Shown: piece by piece, positions 1-6,305 of the stretch
How positions within the stretch are numbered: the stretch's first letter is position 1
Layout of the letters: each line of letters opens with the position of its first letter
Assembly (NCBI GenBank): GCA_045616665.1
Contig: JAZLHE010000103.1
Location: 1 to 14,947, forward strand
Source of the DNA: RUG11690 sp045616665
GTDB lineage: Bacteria > Bacteroidota > Bacteroidia > Bacteroidales > WCHB1-69
Length of the DNA stretch: 14,947 bases
Reading direction: 5' to 3'
Program-made: the position numbers and the translations under genes
The notes under the pieces: generated by a model
Databases searched by the model: none
Seen by the model: the letters and a program-made list of their open reading frames with translations, nothing else
Told to the model about the DNA's origin: nothing

Positions 1-87
1 GTGGGGGAAGTTGTACCCAGCGACTTCAAAAAACGACACCCCGAAACCACATCAGGACAGCTCAACGACCCCGCACGTGCGCGTTGA
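1..87 (+). CDS. Possible C-terminal tail of an unidentified protein, cut by window edge
   Basis: Frame 1 is open from the first base to a TGA at 85-87 and would encode about 28 residues ending NDPARAR. I do not recognise it. The opposite strand is also open across most of this stretch, so direction and coding status are uncertain. The stretch is richer in C than the genes that follow and contains a 10-bp perfect palindrome (CGCACGTGCG, 72-81). It could equally be non-coding sequence upstream of the phosphatase gene. Confidence 0.18.
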   Translation: MGEVVPSDFKKRHPETTSGQLNDPARAR

Positions 88-144
88 ATGTAGAAATTCC
101 TTCTCGAATTGGCAAATTCTCATTCTGCGGAATTTAGGAAAATA

Positions 145-591
145 ATGAAAAAGATCCTGTTTGTTTGCCACGGAAATATTTGCCGTAGTCCTATGGCAGA
201 GTTCGTTATGAAGAAATTGGTGAAGGATGCGGGACGTGAAGATGAGTTTGAAATCGCTTCTGCGGCTACAAGTACGGAAGAACTCGGCAATCCCGTATAT
301 CCGCCGGCCAGAATGAAATTGGCGGAACACGGCATTTCCTGTAAAGGAAAAATAGCTCGCCAGATGAACCGGTCGGATTACGATTATTATGATTTGATTG
401 TTGTAATGGATCAAAATAATGTGCGGAATTTGAGAAGAAGGCTGGGGGAGGATGTCGCACATAAAATCGTGTTGCTGATGGATTATACCGATCGTCCGGG
501 TGATGTGGCGGACCCTTGGTACACAGGAAACTTTGAAGCCACTTGGCGTGACATTCTTGAAGGTTGCGAGGCCTTGTTGAAATTACAATAA
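145..591 (+). CDS. Low-molecular-weight protein tyrosine phosphatase
   Basis: A cytoplasmic phosphatase that removes phosphate from phosphotyrosine through a cysteinyl-phosphate intermediate. The signature loop CX5R is at residues 8-14 (CHGNICR) followed by Ser15, and the general-acid Asp lies in the DPWY motif at 123-126. At 148 residues it has the family's usual size. The ATG at 145 is chosen because it places the Cys loop directly after the first beta strand (MKKILFV), as in the family. An in-frame TTG at 109 would add a 12-residue extension with no family support. In bacteria such enzymes often oppose tyrosine kinases of polysaccharide export, but no such kinase is visible here. The sanA-like gene follows after 46 bp on the same strand, so co-transcription is possible. 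Confidence 0.93.
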   Translation: MKKILFVCHGNICRSPMAEFVMKKLVKDAGREDEFEIASAATSTEELGNPVYPPARMKLAEHGISCKGKIARQMNRSDYDYYDLIVVMDQNNVRNLRRRLGEDVAHKIVLLMDYTDRPGDVADPWYTGNFEATWRDILEGCEALLKLQ

Positions 592-637
592 TATTAAAAA
601 TATATCGTTATAAGTTAGTCCGTCAATCGCAATAGTC

Positions 638-1270
638 ATGATCATATTGTCCCTGATTTTCCTGAGATGGTTGTACCGGGTAGCTGGAAAGAAAGCGGTA
701 TTGCGTGCATTGACTGCCATTGGCGTGGTGTTAATCGTCGTTTTGTTTACTGTCATTCATTGTGATAGGATTGTAAGACAGAATGTGGAAGGCCGTTGTT
801 ATACGGAAATCTGCAAAATGCCTGCCTCGGACTGGGGAATTCTGTTGGGAACGGGAAGAAACCATCGCCCCAATGAATATTATGACACGCGCGTATCTTC
901 TGCCATAGCGTTATACAAGGCCAAAAAAATTGACGGGATTTTTATCAGTGCGGAAAACTTGTACGAGGATTACCACGAGGCTGATTCAATGTATGCGGCA
1001 CTCATACGTGCCGGCATACCAGCTACCCATATCCTTTGCGATACGCAGGGCGTGGACACGTATCGCTCGTTGTGCCACGCCAAAAAACAGCTCGTTGCGG
1101 CGACTTATACCCTAATTTCACAGCATTTTCATAATGAACGGGCATTGTACTATGCCGATGGACTCCAAATGAATGCCATAGCCTTTGATGCGGCCCCCAA
1201 CTCTAAATGGTATAAGCGTTTGCGAGATTTCCTCCGGGAAAAACTGGCAAGACTTAAGGCTGTGTTGTAA
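638..1270 (+). CDS. sanA: SanA/YdcF-like DUF218 membrane-anchored protein
   Basis: A 210-residue protein with a hydrophobic N-terminus and a clear membrane segment at about residues 24-41, followed by a DUF218 domain. The domain matches my memory of E. coli SanA, the vancomycin high-temperature exclusion protein linked to envelope barrier function. Conserved pieces are LLGTGRN at 69-75, NEYYDTR at 79-85, the A-LYKA-K segment near 91-97, and ISQHFHNERALY at 160-171. Where SanA has SGDN this protein has SAEN (104-107). Biochemical function of the family is not settled, and a role in the cell envelope is inferred. It follows the phosphatase gene closely. No terminator with a T-run is visible after it; a 209-bp spacer separates it from the convergent yitT-type gene. 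Confidence 0.82.
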   Translation: MIILSLIFLRWLYRVAGKKAVLRALTAIGVVLIVVLFTVIHCDRIVRQNVEGRCYTEICKMPASDWGILLGTGRNHRPNEYYDTRVSSAIALYKAKKIDGIFISAENLYEDYHEADSMYAALIRAGIPATHILCDTQGVDTYRSLCHAKKQLVAATYTLISQHFHNERALYYADGLQMNAIAFDAAPNSKWYKRLRDFLREKLARLKAVL

Positions 1271-1387
1271 CATTTTGTGTTATTTGACAATGCGAAATTT
1301 TTCAAAAAAATCATTGCCACACGCCAAATTTGTTGATAAAAATGGCAACACGACATGACGGAAGGGGGGTAATTCCGAAACGGATTG

Positions 1388-1421
1388 AGATTTTAGGACT
1401 CGTGCTTTAGAACCAAAATCT
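1388..1421. other. Hairpin-forming inverted repeat in convergent spacer
   Basis: AGATTTT at 1388-1394 pairs with AAAATCT at 1415-1421. Past a one-base bulge, GG (1396-1397) pairs with CC (1413-1414), leaving a 15-nt loop. It lies between the 3' ends of the sanA-like gene and the convergent yitT-type gene, where a terminator is expected. Neither side carries a T-run, so it is not a classical intrinsic terminator. Beyond this and the octamer array, I see nothing in the 1271-1479 spacer. Confidence 0.3.
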
Positions 1422-1441
1422 ATTCACACTCCACCGCTCAC

Positions 1442-1473
1442 AACTCAACAACTCAACAACTCAACAACTCAAC
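1442..1473. repeat. Tandem octamer array, four perfect copies
   Basis: Four perfect consecutive copies of AACTCAAC, followed at 1474 by an A-rich tail. The array ends 6 bp from the stop codon of the yitT-type gene, on its 3' side. The unit can also be read as AACAACTC, which makes it resemble the AACANNTA units of the array at 3994-4073. The two may therefore belong to one repeat class. Confidence 0.85.
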
Positions 1474-1479
1474 AAAAAA

Positions 1480-2424
1480 TTATTCCGTTGGCAGTGCCTT
1501 GAATCCCAAGCCCATAATTTCGGAACTGTCAATGACGTTGACGAAGGCCTGTGGATCCAACAGACGCAAATTGGATTTCAACTTGATTAAATCTCTACGG
1601 TCAAGGGTGACATAGATCATTCTGCGTTCAACGCCTTGATACATTCCCAAACCGGAAAACACCGTGCCGCCGCGTTCCATATCGTTGATGATGAAATCGC
1701 GAACTTCATCAATCTTATTCGTGACGATAAAGACCGTTTTGTACGATTTGATACCATCCACCACGATGTCGATAACCTTGCTTTCAATGGCAATAAGAAT
1801 AATGGAATAGATGGGCAGACGAAGCTGTTTGAAGGCAATGAGGGAAGTCAAAGTAATGCAGGAATCCACAATCAGCACCAGTGTGCCTAAGGATATCTTG
1901 GTGTATTTGTAGATAATCATAGAGATGATGTCGCTGCCGCCGGAAGTGGCGCCAGACTTAAAAATCAAGCCGATGGCAACACCGTAAATAACGCCGCCGA
2001 CTACGGTGTTGAGGAAATAGTCCGGTACGAAAAACAGATTGCTGTGAGGTATTTGCACGTAGTTGTTGACATCAGTCGCTACCTCGGTAAAGCCGCCGTG
2101 AATGACGGGATTGTACCCCCAAAGCATTTCCAAAATCCAGGTGAAGACAAAAATCAAGATGGTGGAAACGACGGTTTTTGCCCCAAAACGAGGACCTAAA
2201 ACCAAGGTTCCAATAATGAGTAAAGGAATATCCATACAAATTGCATAGTAACTGATTCTCCAAGGCCATACGGTGTTTAAGACGTTGGCAAGACCATACG
2301 TGCCGCCAGGAGCCAGCAAATAGGGGTTGACAAACATTACATCACCAACGGCAAACAGCAAACTTCCGAAAACAAGAAGGCCGTATGCGATTATTTCATC
2401 TTTTAATTTGCTCTTATTCAACAT
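1480..2424 (-). CDS. yitT: YitT-family membrane protein (DUF161 + DUF2179)
   Basis: A 314-residue integral membrane protein. The N-terminal two thirds hold five or six hydrophobic segments (about 11-35, 59-77, 85-103, 137-157, 180-198 and 205-222). They include the family-typical NPYLLAPGGTYGLA (33-46) and SGATSGGSDIIS (157-168) stretches. A soluble DUF2179 domain follows at about 224-305. Members are widespread and thought to be transporters or permeases, but the substrate is unknown. The ATG at 2424 is preferred over an in-frame TTG at 2451, because a -7 promoter box (2449-2456) overlaps that TTG and would leave it outside the transcript. The gene is divergent from serC, with 164 bp between the two starts. 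An octamer repeat array sits just past its 3' end. Confidence 0.92.
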   Translation of the reverse strand: MLNKSKLKDEIIAYGLLVFGSLLFAVGDVMFVNPYLLAPGGTYGLANVLNTVWPWRISYYAICMDIPLLIIGTLVLGPRFGAKTVVSTILIFVFTWILEMLWGYNPVIHGGFTEVATDVNNYVQIPHSNLFFVPDYFLNTVVGGVIYGVAIGLIFKSGATSGGSDIISMIIYKYTKISLGTLVLIVDSCITLTSLIAFKQLRLPIYSIILIAIESKVIDIVVDGIKSYKTVFIVTNKIDEVRDFIINDMERGGTVFSGLGMYQGVERRMIYVTLDRRDLIKLKSNLRLLDPQAFVNVIDSSEIMGLGFKALPTE

Positions 2425-2448
2425 TTTAGTATTTGTTTTTTTTATTTG

Positions 2449-2456
2449 CAAAATTA
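2449..2456 (-). promoter_or_regulatory. Candidate -7 box for the yitT-type gene
   Basis: On the minus strand this reads TAATTTTG, a full match to the Bacteroidota -7 consensus TAnnTTTG, and predicts a leader of about 20 nt before the ATG at 2424. I see no clear TTTG at the -33 distance, so this rests on the -7 box and position alone. It supports the downstream ATG as the true start. Confidence 0.45.
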
Positions 2457-2537
2457 TAAAAAAATCGGGAAAAAAGAGTGGGTTTGAAGAAGAAAAATAA
2501 ATTTGCGGAAAGATGAATTTTATTCAGAATAAATCAT

Positions 2538-2545
2538 TACCTTTG
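2538..2545 (+). promoter_or_regulatory. Candidate -7 box for serC
   Basis: TTATACC-type spacing is not needed here: the box reads TACCTTTG, a full match to TAnnTTTG, 43 bp before the serC ATG. The -33 element is poor (only a T-run near 2518-2520). The expected transcript would have a leader of roughly 35-40 nt, which is AT-rich and has no strong Shine-Dalgarno sequence. Confidence 0.5.
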
Positions 2546-2588
2546 CACAAAATTTTAATACACATATTTAAAACATAAATCTATAATT

Positions 2589-3707
2589 ATGAAGACTGTA
2601 CACAATTTCAATGCAGGACCTTGCGTCCTTCCAAAAGAAGCTATTGAATCTACCATCAATGCCATTCGTAATTTTGACAATACGGGTATTGGCTTGATGG
2701 AAATTTCTCACCGTACTCCAGGTTGGGAACGCATTATGGCTGAAACTCGTCAATTATGGCGCGACCTTCTCAACATCCCTGAAGAATACGAAGTATTGTT
2801 CCTCGGTGGTGGTGCCAGCACTCAGTTCTTTACTGTTCCTGCCAACTTGATGAAGTCAAAGGCCGCTTATTTGCAGACTGGTGTTTGGGCTAAGAAAGCT
2901 GCCAAGGAAGCCAAGAATTTTGGCAAGGTTGAAATCGTGGCTTCTTCAGAAGACAAGACTTACAGCTACATTCCTAAGGGATGGACTGTTCCTGCCGATG
3001 CTGACTATTTCCACATTACCACCAACAACACCATTTACGGTACTGAAATCCGCAAAGATTTTGATGCCAGTGAAATCAACAACGTAATGCTCGTTGCCGA
3101 TATGTCATCAGATATTATGAGCCGTCCTGTTGACGTTAAGAAATATGGTTTGATTTATGGTGGCGCTCAAAAGAACGTGGGTCCTGCTGGCGTTACTTTC
3201 GTTATCGTTAGAAAAGATATCCTCGGCAACATTGGTGACCGTGCTTATTTAAATCCACTTCCAACAATGGTTGACTATCGTACACACGCAGCAGAAGAAG
3301 CCAAGAACATCTCTATGTTCAACACTCCTCCAGTGCTTCCTATTTTCGTTATGCACGAAACTTTGACCTGGTTGAAGAACACTATCGGTGGTGTTGCTGA
3401 AATGAACAAGATCAATATGAAGAAATCCAATATGCTGTACGAAGAAATCGATCGTAACAGCATGTTCGTGGGTACTGTTGCCGATAAGGCCGACCGTTCT
3501 ATCATGAATCACTGCTGGGTAATGGCTCCTGGTTACGAAGACAAGCAAGACGCTTTCATGGCATTTGCTAAGGAATGCGGTATGATCGGTATCAAGGGTC
3601 ACCGTTCAGTTGGCGGTTTCCGCGCTTCTCTCTACAACGCTTGTTCAGTAGAAGACGTTGAAGCTCTCGTTGCCTGTATGCAAGAATTTGAAAAAGCAAA
3701 CAAGTAG
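2589..3707 (+). CDS. serC: Phosphoserine aminotransferase
   Basis: A PLP-dependent class V aminotransferase of 372 residues. It converts 3-phosphohydroxypyruvate and glutamate to O-phosphoserine and 2-oxoglutarate in the cytoplasm; the family also serves pyridoxal phosphate synthesis in some bacteria. The N-terminal signature NFNAGPCVLP is at 6-15, the HRTPGW substrate loop at 41-46 and the phosphate-binding GGGASTQF at 73-80. The PLP-binding Lys is K195 in YGGAQKNVGPAG, and ISMFNTPPVLPIF and GHRSVGGFRASLYNA are further family segments. Codon choice is strongly biased (CGT, AAC, CTC/CTT, GTT), unlike the genes to the left, and suggests high expression. serA, the preceding step of the pathway, lies downstream but is separated by a 380-bp insert holding repeat arrays and a truncated gene. 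Confidence 0.97.
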   Translation: MKTVHNFNAGPCVLPKEAIESTINAIRNFDNTGIGLMEISHRTPGWERIMAETRQLWRDLLNIPEEYEVLFLGGGASTQFFTVPANLMKSKAAYLQTGVWAKKAAKEAKNFGKVEIVASSEDKTYSYIPKGWTVPADADYFHITTNNTIYGTEIRKDFDASEINNVMLVADMSSDIMSRPVDVKKYGLIYGGAQKNVGPAGVTFVIVRKDILGNIGDRAYLNPLPTMVDYRTHAAEEAKNISMFNTPPVLPIFVMHETLTWLKNTIGGVAEMNKINMKKSNMLYEEIDRNSMFVGTVADKADRSIMNHCWVMAPGYEDKQDAFMAFAKECGMIGIKGHRSVGGFRASLYNACSVEDVEALVACMQEFEKANK

Positions 3708-3755
3708 TTTAGTTTGTTTAATTGTTTATTTGTTTAACTGTTTAACTGTTTAATT
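3707..3755 (-). repeat. Left octamer array (GTTTAANT units), inverted relative to the right array
   Basis: Five exact-length 8-bp units run from 3716 to 3755 (GTTTAATT, GTTTATTT, GTTTAACT, GTTTAACT, GTTTAATT), preceded by two shorter GTTT pieces from 3707. The array begins at the serC stop codon. The reverse complement of these units (AATTAAAC, AGTTAAAC) is the unit type of the array at 3994-4073, so the two arrays form an inverted pair around the truncated gene. For example, GTTTAATTGTTTA (3716-3728) can pair with TAAACAATTAAAC in the right array. Confidence 0.85.
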
Positions 3756-3796
3756 AATGCGCTTATTCTAACAATACTTCCTTATCTAACTTGATT

Positions 3797-4018
3797 ATGA
3801 AAGCGTTATTCTCATTTGAACATTTAGAAGTTTGGAAATTGTCACGGGCTTTTTGTAATAGAATTCATTTGATTTTGCAAAAATTCCCAGACAGCGAAAA
3901 GTTCAACTTAACAAGTCAAATTCAAAGAGCTTCCACATCGATTGCTCTTAATATAGCAGAAGGATGTTCTAGAAGTTCTTTAAACGTGCCAATAACACTT
4001 CAACAACTAAACAATTAA
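3797..4018 (+). pseudogene. Truncated four-helix-bundle protein (23S rRNA intervening-sequence / S23 family)
   Basis: The ATG at 3797 opens a 73-residue frame. Residues about 6-61 match the N-terminal half of the small four-helix-bundle family often encoded in 23S rRNA intervening sequences: FEHLEVWKLSRAF, KFPDSEKFNLTSQIQRA and the hallmark SIALNIAEG at about 47-55. Intact members are about 110-130 residues and continue with a further two helices. Here similarity stops near residue 61 (about position 3980), and the frame runs into the octamer array and ends at TAA inside it. I call it a decayed remnant. A short functional peptide cannot be excluded. It sits alone between serC and serA, flanked by inverted octamer arrays, suggesting insertion followed by 3' deletion. 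No reverse transcriptase of a diversity-generating retroelement, which can carry related proteins, is nearby. Confidence 0.75.
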
Positions 4019-4073
4019 ACAGCTAAACAATTAAACAGCTAAACACTTCAACAACTAAACAATTAAACAATCA
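3994..4073 (+). repeat. Right octamer array, ten AACANNTA-type units
   Basis: Ten uninterrupted 8-bp units, all beginning AACA: AACACTTC, AACAACTA, AACAATTA, AACAGCTA, AACAATTA, AACAGCTA, AACACTTC, AACAACTA, AACAATTA, AACAATCA. The first three units (3994-4017) recur exactly at 4042-4065, a 24-bp repeat offset by 48 bp, which points to expansion by duplication. The array ends 14 bp before the serA ATG, so it forms most of the serA leader. It replaces the missing 3' half of the four-helix-bundle gene. Confidence 0.9.
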
Positions 4074-4087
4074 AAAAATTGACAAAT

Positions 4088-5005
4088 ATGAAAGTTTTAA
4101 TCGCAACAGAAAAACCATTCGCAAAAGCCGCCGTTGACGGTATTCGTGCAATCGTAGAAAAGGCTGGTTATGAACTTAGTCTTTTGGAAAAATATACAGA
4201 TGTTCAACAACTTTATGATGCCGTGGCAGACGTTGACGCGCTGATCGTTCGTTCAGACAAAGTTACCGCTGAAGTTATCGACGCCGCTAAAAACCTCAAA
4301 ATCGTCGTTCGTGCCGGTGCCGGTTTCGACAACTTGAACCTTGAAGCTTGTACGGCCAACAACATCGTGGCTATGAACACTCCTGGCCAGAACTCAAACG
4401 CTGTGGCTGAATTGGCTCTTGGTATGATGATTTATATGGCTCGCAATACTTTCAAACCAGGCACCGGTGCTGAATTGAAAGGCAAGAAAGTGGGTATTCA
4501 GGCTTACGGCAACGTGGGTCGCCTGGTGGCAGAAAAAGCCAAGGCACTCGGTATGGAAGTTTGGGCATTCGACCCATTCGTGCCAAAGGAAAAAATGGAA
4601 GCCGAAGGTGTTCACGTTCCTGCTACTCTGGAAGAAATGTATGAAAACTGCAACTACATTTCATTGCATATTCCAGCTAACGATCAAACTAAAAAGTCTA
4701 TCGGCAAAAACCTCGTTGGCAGAATGCCTAAGGGTGGTTGCTTAATCAACACCGCTCGCAAGGAAGTTATCAATGAAGAAGAACTTTCTGCTTTGATGGC
4801 AGAAAGAGAAGACCTTAAATACTGCACCGATATTGCTCCAGTTGAGATGGGTCTCTTCGAAAACTACGAAAAACGCTTCTTCGCCACTCCTAAAAAACAG
4901 GGTGCTGAAACCGCTGAAGCTAACATCAATGCCGGCTTGGCTGCTGCCAACCAAATCGTTAACTTCTTCGTTAATGGCGATAAGAAATTCCAGGTGAATA
5001 AATAG
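4088..5005 (+). CDS. serA: D-3-phosphoglycerate dehydrogenase, short form without ACT domain
   Basis: Oxidises 3-phosphoglycerate to 3-phosphohydroxypyruvate with NAD, the first step of serine synthesis; serC next door does the second. The 305 residues hold a D-2-hydroxyacid dehydrogenase fold only; the regulatory ACT domain of longer SerA proteins is absent. Visible motifs are RAGAGFDN at 75-82, the nucleotide-binding GIQAYGNVG at 136-144 with Asp162 at the strand end, and catalytic Arg224 in NTARKEVI. At the usual catalytic His position (TPHxGA in the family) the protein reads TPKKQGAETAEAN, giving Lys269. From memory, Bacteroidota SerA proteins share this change, so it is probably a subfamily trait. 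The ATG at 4088 is preferred to a TTG at 4079, which lies against the repeat array. Codon bias resembles serC. Confidence 0.95.
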   Translation: MKVLIATEKPFAKAAVDGIRAIVEKAGYELSLLEKYTDVQQLYDAVADVDALIVRSDKVTAEVIDAAKNLKIVVRAGAGFDNLNLEACTANNIVAMNTPGQNSNAVAELALGMMIYMARNTFKPGTGAELKGKKVGIQAYGNVGRLVAEKAKALGMEVWAFDPFVPKEKMEAEGVHVPATLEEMYENCNYISLHIPANDQTKKSIGKNLVGRMPKGGCLINTARKEVINEEELSALMAEREDLKYCTDIAPVEMGLFENYEKRFFATPKKQGAETAEANINAGLAAANQIVNFFVNGDKKFQVNK

Positions 5006-5026
5006 TAGTTCGTCATATTTTGACTT

Positions 5027-5057
5027 AAAAAGGATGGCCATTTGACCATCCTTTTTT
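5027..5057 (+). terminator. Intrinsic terminator after serA
   Basis: AAAAAGGATGG (5027-5037) pairs with CCATCCTTTTT (5046-5056) around an 8-nt loop. The right arm runs into a T-tract. It starts 21 bp after the serA stop and ends the ser operon before the sirtuin promoter. Confidence 0.85.
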
Positions 5058-5086
5058 GTTTAGATGCCGCAAAAAAATTATGATGT

Positions 5087-5120
5087 TTTGAAAAATGATG
5101 GTGATAAATTTGTATATTTG
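5087..5120 (+). promoter_or_regulatory. Candidate Bacteroidota promoter for the sirtuin gene
   Basis: TTTG at 5087-5090 and TATATTTG at 5113-5120 match the -33 and -7 boxes (TTTG, TAnnTTTG) with a 22-bp spacer, slightly longer than the usual 19-21. The box ends 20 bp before the ATG at 5141. It follows the serA terminator, consistent with a separate transcription unit. Confidence 0.55.
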
Positions 5121-5140
5121 CAAACTAAAAAATCAGGCCT

Positions 5141-5821
5141 ATGAAAAAAATAGTCGTGTTAACGGGTGCGGGCGTGAGTGCCGAAAGCGGTATCAGCACT
5201 TTCAGAGATAGCGATGGACTGTGGGAAAATTTCAACGTGGAGGATGTCGCCAGCATAGAGGGTTGGCACAGAAATCCAGAACTGATGGTCAATTTCTATA
5301 ACGAGCGTCGGCGCCAGCTGGAGCATTGTCAACCCAATGACGCCCATAAGATTATAGCGGAACTCGAACGTCAATACGAAGTCGTTGTGGTAACTCAAAA
5401 TATTGATAATCTGCACGAAAAAGGCGGTTCGACGAATATCATCCATTTGCATGGTGAACTGACCAAGGCTTGTAGCGAACGAGGCAAAAGATATGTGCAG
5501 GACATTGGTTATCGCGATATCGAATTTGGTGAGAAAGCCGAAGATGGGGCTTTGCTGCGACCGTTTATCGTGTGGTTTGGCGAGGACGTGCCCTTGCTGA
5601 CTGCTGCGGCTGAAAAAGTGAGAGAAGCCGACATCCTTATCATTATCGGAACCTCCCTAAATGTATATCCAGCGGCTGGTTTGGTATATTATGCCAAGGA
5701 TGATGCGGAAATTTATGTCATCGATCCCAAGGAAGTGCAGCCGATTCAGCGAAAAGTGACGTTTATCCGACAAAAGGCCACGGATGGAATGCGTCAGCTT
5801 AGGAGCCAACTGATGAAGTAA
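5141..5821 (+). CDS. cobB: Sirtuin-type NAD-dependent protein deacylase (class III, no zinc-site cysteines)
   Basis: A 226-residue Sir2-family enzyme that removes acyl groups from lysines using NAD. The NAD-binding GAGVSAESGISTFRD is at 9-23, TQNIDNLHEKGGS at 85-97, the catalytic His is H104 in HLHGE, and GTSLNVYPAAGL at 170-181 closes the site. FYNERR at 52-57 places Tyr53 and Arg56 where SIRT5 and E. coli CobB carry the Tyr/Arg pair that binds succinyl or malonyl lysine, suggesting desuccinylase/demalonylase activity. The small domain between H104 and LRPFIVWFGE (139-148) has a single Cys (C111) instead of the four that hold zinc in most members. Its stop is 2 bp from the stop of the convergent thioesterase gene. 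Confidence 0.93.
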   Translation: MKKIVVLTGAGVSAESGISTFRDSDGLWENFNVEDVASIEGWHRNPELMVNFYNERRRQLEHCQPNDAHKIIAELERQYEVVVVTQNIDNLHEKGGSTNIIHLHGELTKACSERGKRYVQDIGYRDIEFGEKAEDGALLRPFIVWFGEDVPLLTAAAEKVREADILIIIGTSLNVYPAAGLVYYAKDDAEIYVIDPKEVQPIQRKVTFIRQKATDGMRQLRSQLMK

Positions 5822-5823
5822 TG

Positions 5824-6258
5824 CTATTTTGTCGGAATCCCTTCCACTTCGGAAATACGTTGCTTGTATTTTTCCTGTAACGGCAGGGAACAGTGTTTTT
5901 CTCTGTCAAATCCGCAAATGACACTGTGACAAGTGGTTTTGATTATTCCAGTGCGTTCATCCACCAATTGCTGTACCATTTTGAAACTCTTGTTTCCGAT
6001 TTCCAATACTTTGCTTTTGCATACGATTTTATCCTGAAATTCAATGCCGCTGTGGAAATCCAAATCCAAATGCACGAGCACCAAATCAAAAGTGAGCCAG
6101 TTGATGGACTGTCCAAAAACCTGTTCAAAGTACTGACTGCGGCCGTAGTCGAAGTAGTGGCACTGGTCGCCGTTGTTGACGTGGTTGAAAGGATCTAAAT
6201 CGCTCATCTTGATTTGAATGGGAACGGAGAATCGATAGTTGATGTTTTCAGGATGCAT
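5824..6258 (-). CDS. Hotdog-fold acyl-CoA thioesterase (4HBT family)
   Basis: A 144-residue single-domain thioesterase, normally a homotetramer that hydrolyses acyl-CoA in the cytoplasm. The active-site region is DLDPFNHVNNGDQCHYFDYGR at 20-40, in which the Asp pair (D20/D22) and HVNNG match the 4-hydroxybenzoyl-CoA thioesterase pattern. The remainder has the beta-rich layout of the fold (WLTFDLVLVHLDLDF). The acyl substrate cannot be told from sequence. It is the last gene of a leftward run: the RNA methyltransferase gene ends 47 bp upstream and dnaB lies before that. The 3' end nearly touches the sirtuin gene, so transcripts of the two must overlap unless one stops inside the other. Confidence 0.88.
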   Translation of the reverse strand: MHPENINYRFSVPIQIKMSDLDPFNHVNNGDQCHYFDYGRSQYFEQVFGQSINWLTFDLVLVHLDLDFHSGIEFQDKIVCKSKVLEIGNKSFKMVQQLVDERTGIIKTTCHSVICGFDREKHCSLPLQEKYKQRISEVEGIPTK

Positions 6259-6305
6259 TGTGAAGCTTTTGATTTAATAATTTCTTGAAAGGAAAATAAT
6301 CCGTT

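Noticed and set aside
1388..1421. Intrinsic terminator between the sanA-like and yitT-type genes
   Set aside because: A stem is present but there is no T-run on either strand, so I kept it only as a hairpin.
2425..2451. TTG start of the yitT-type gene at 2451
   Set aside because: A -7 promoter box overlaps it and the added residues are Lys/Thr/Asn-rich without family support; the ATG at 2424 is better.
3797..4018. Diversity-generating retroelement accessory protein
   Set aside because: Related four-helix-bundle proteins occur in such elements, but there is no reverse transcriptase or template/variable repeat pair in the window.
3707..4073. CRISPR array
   Set aside because: The repeats are contiguous 8-mers with no spacers, and there are no cas genes.
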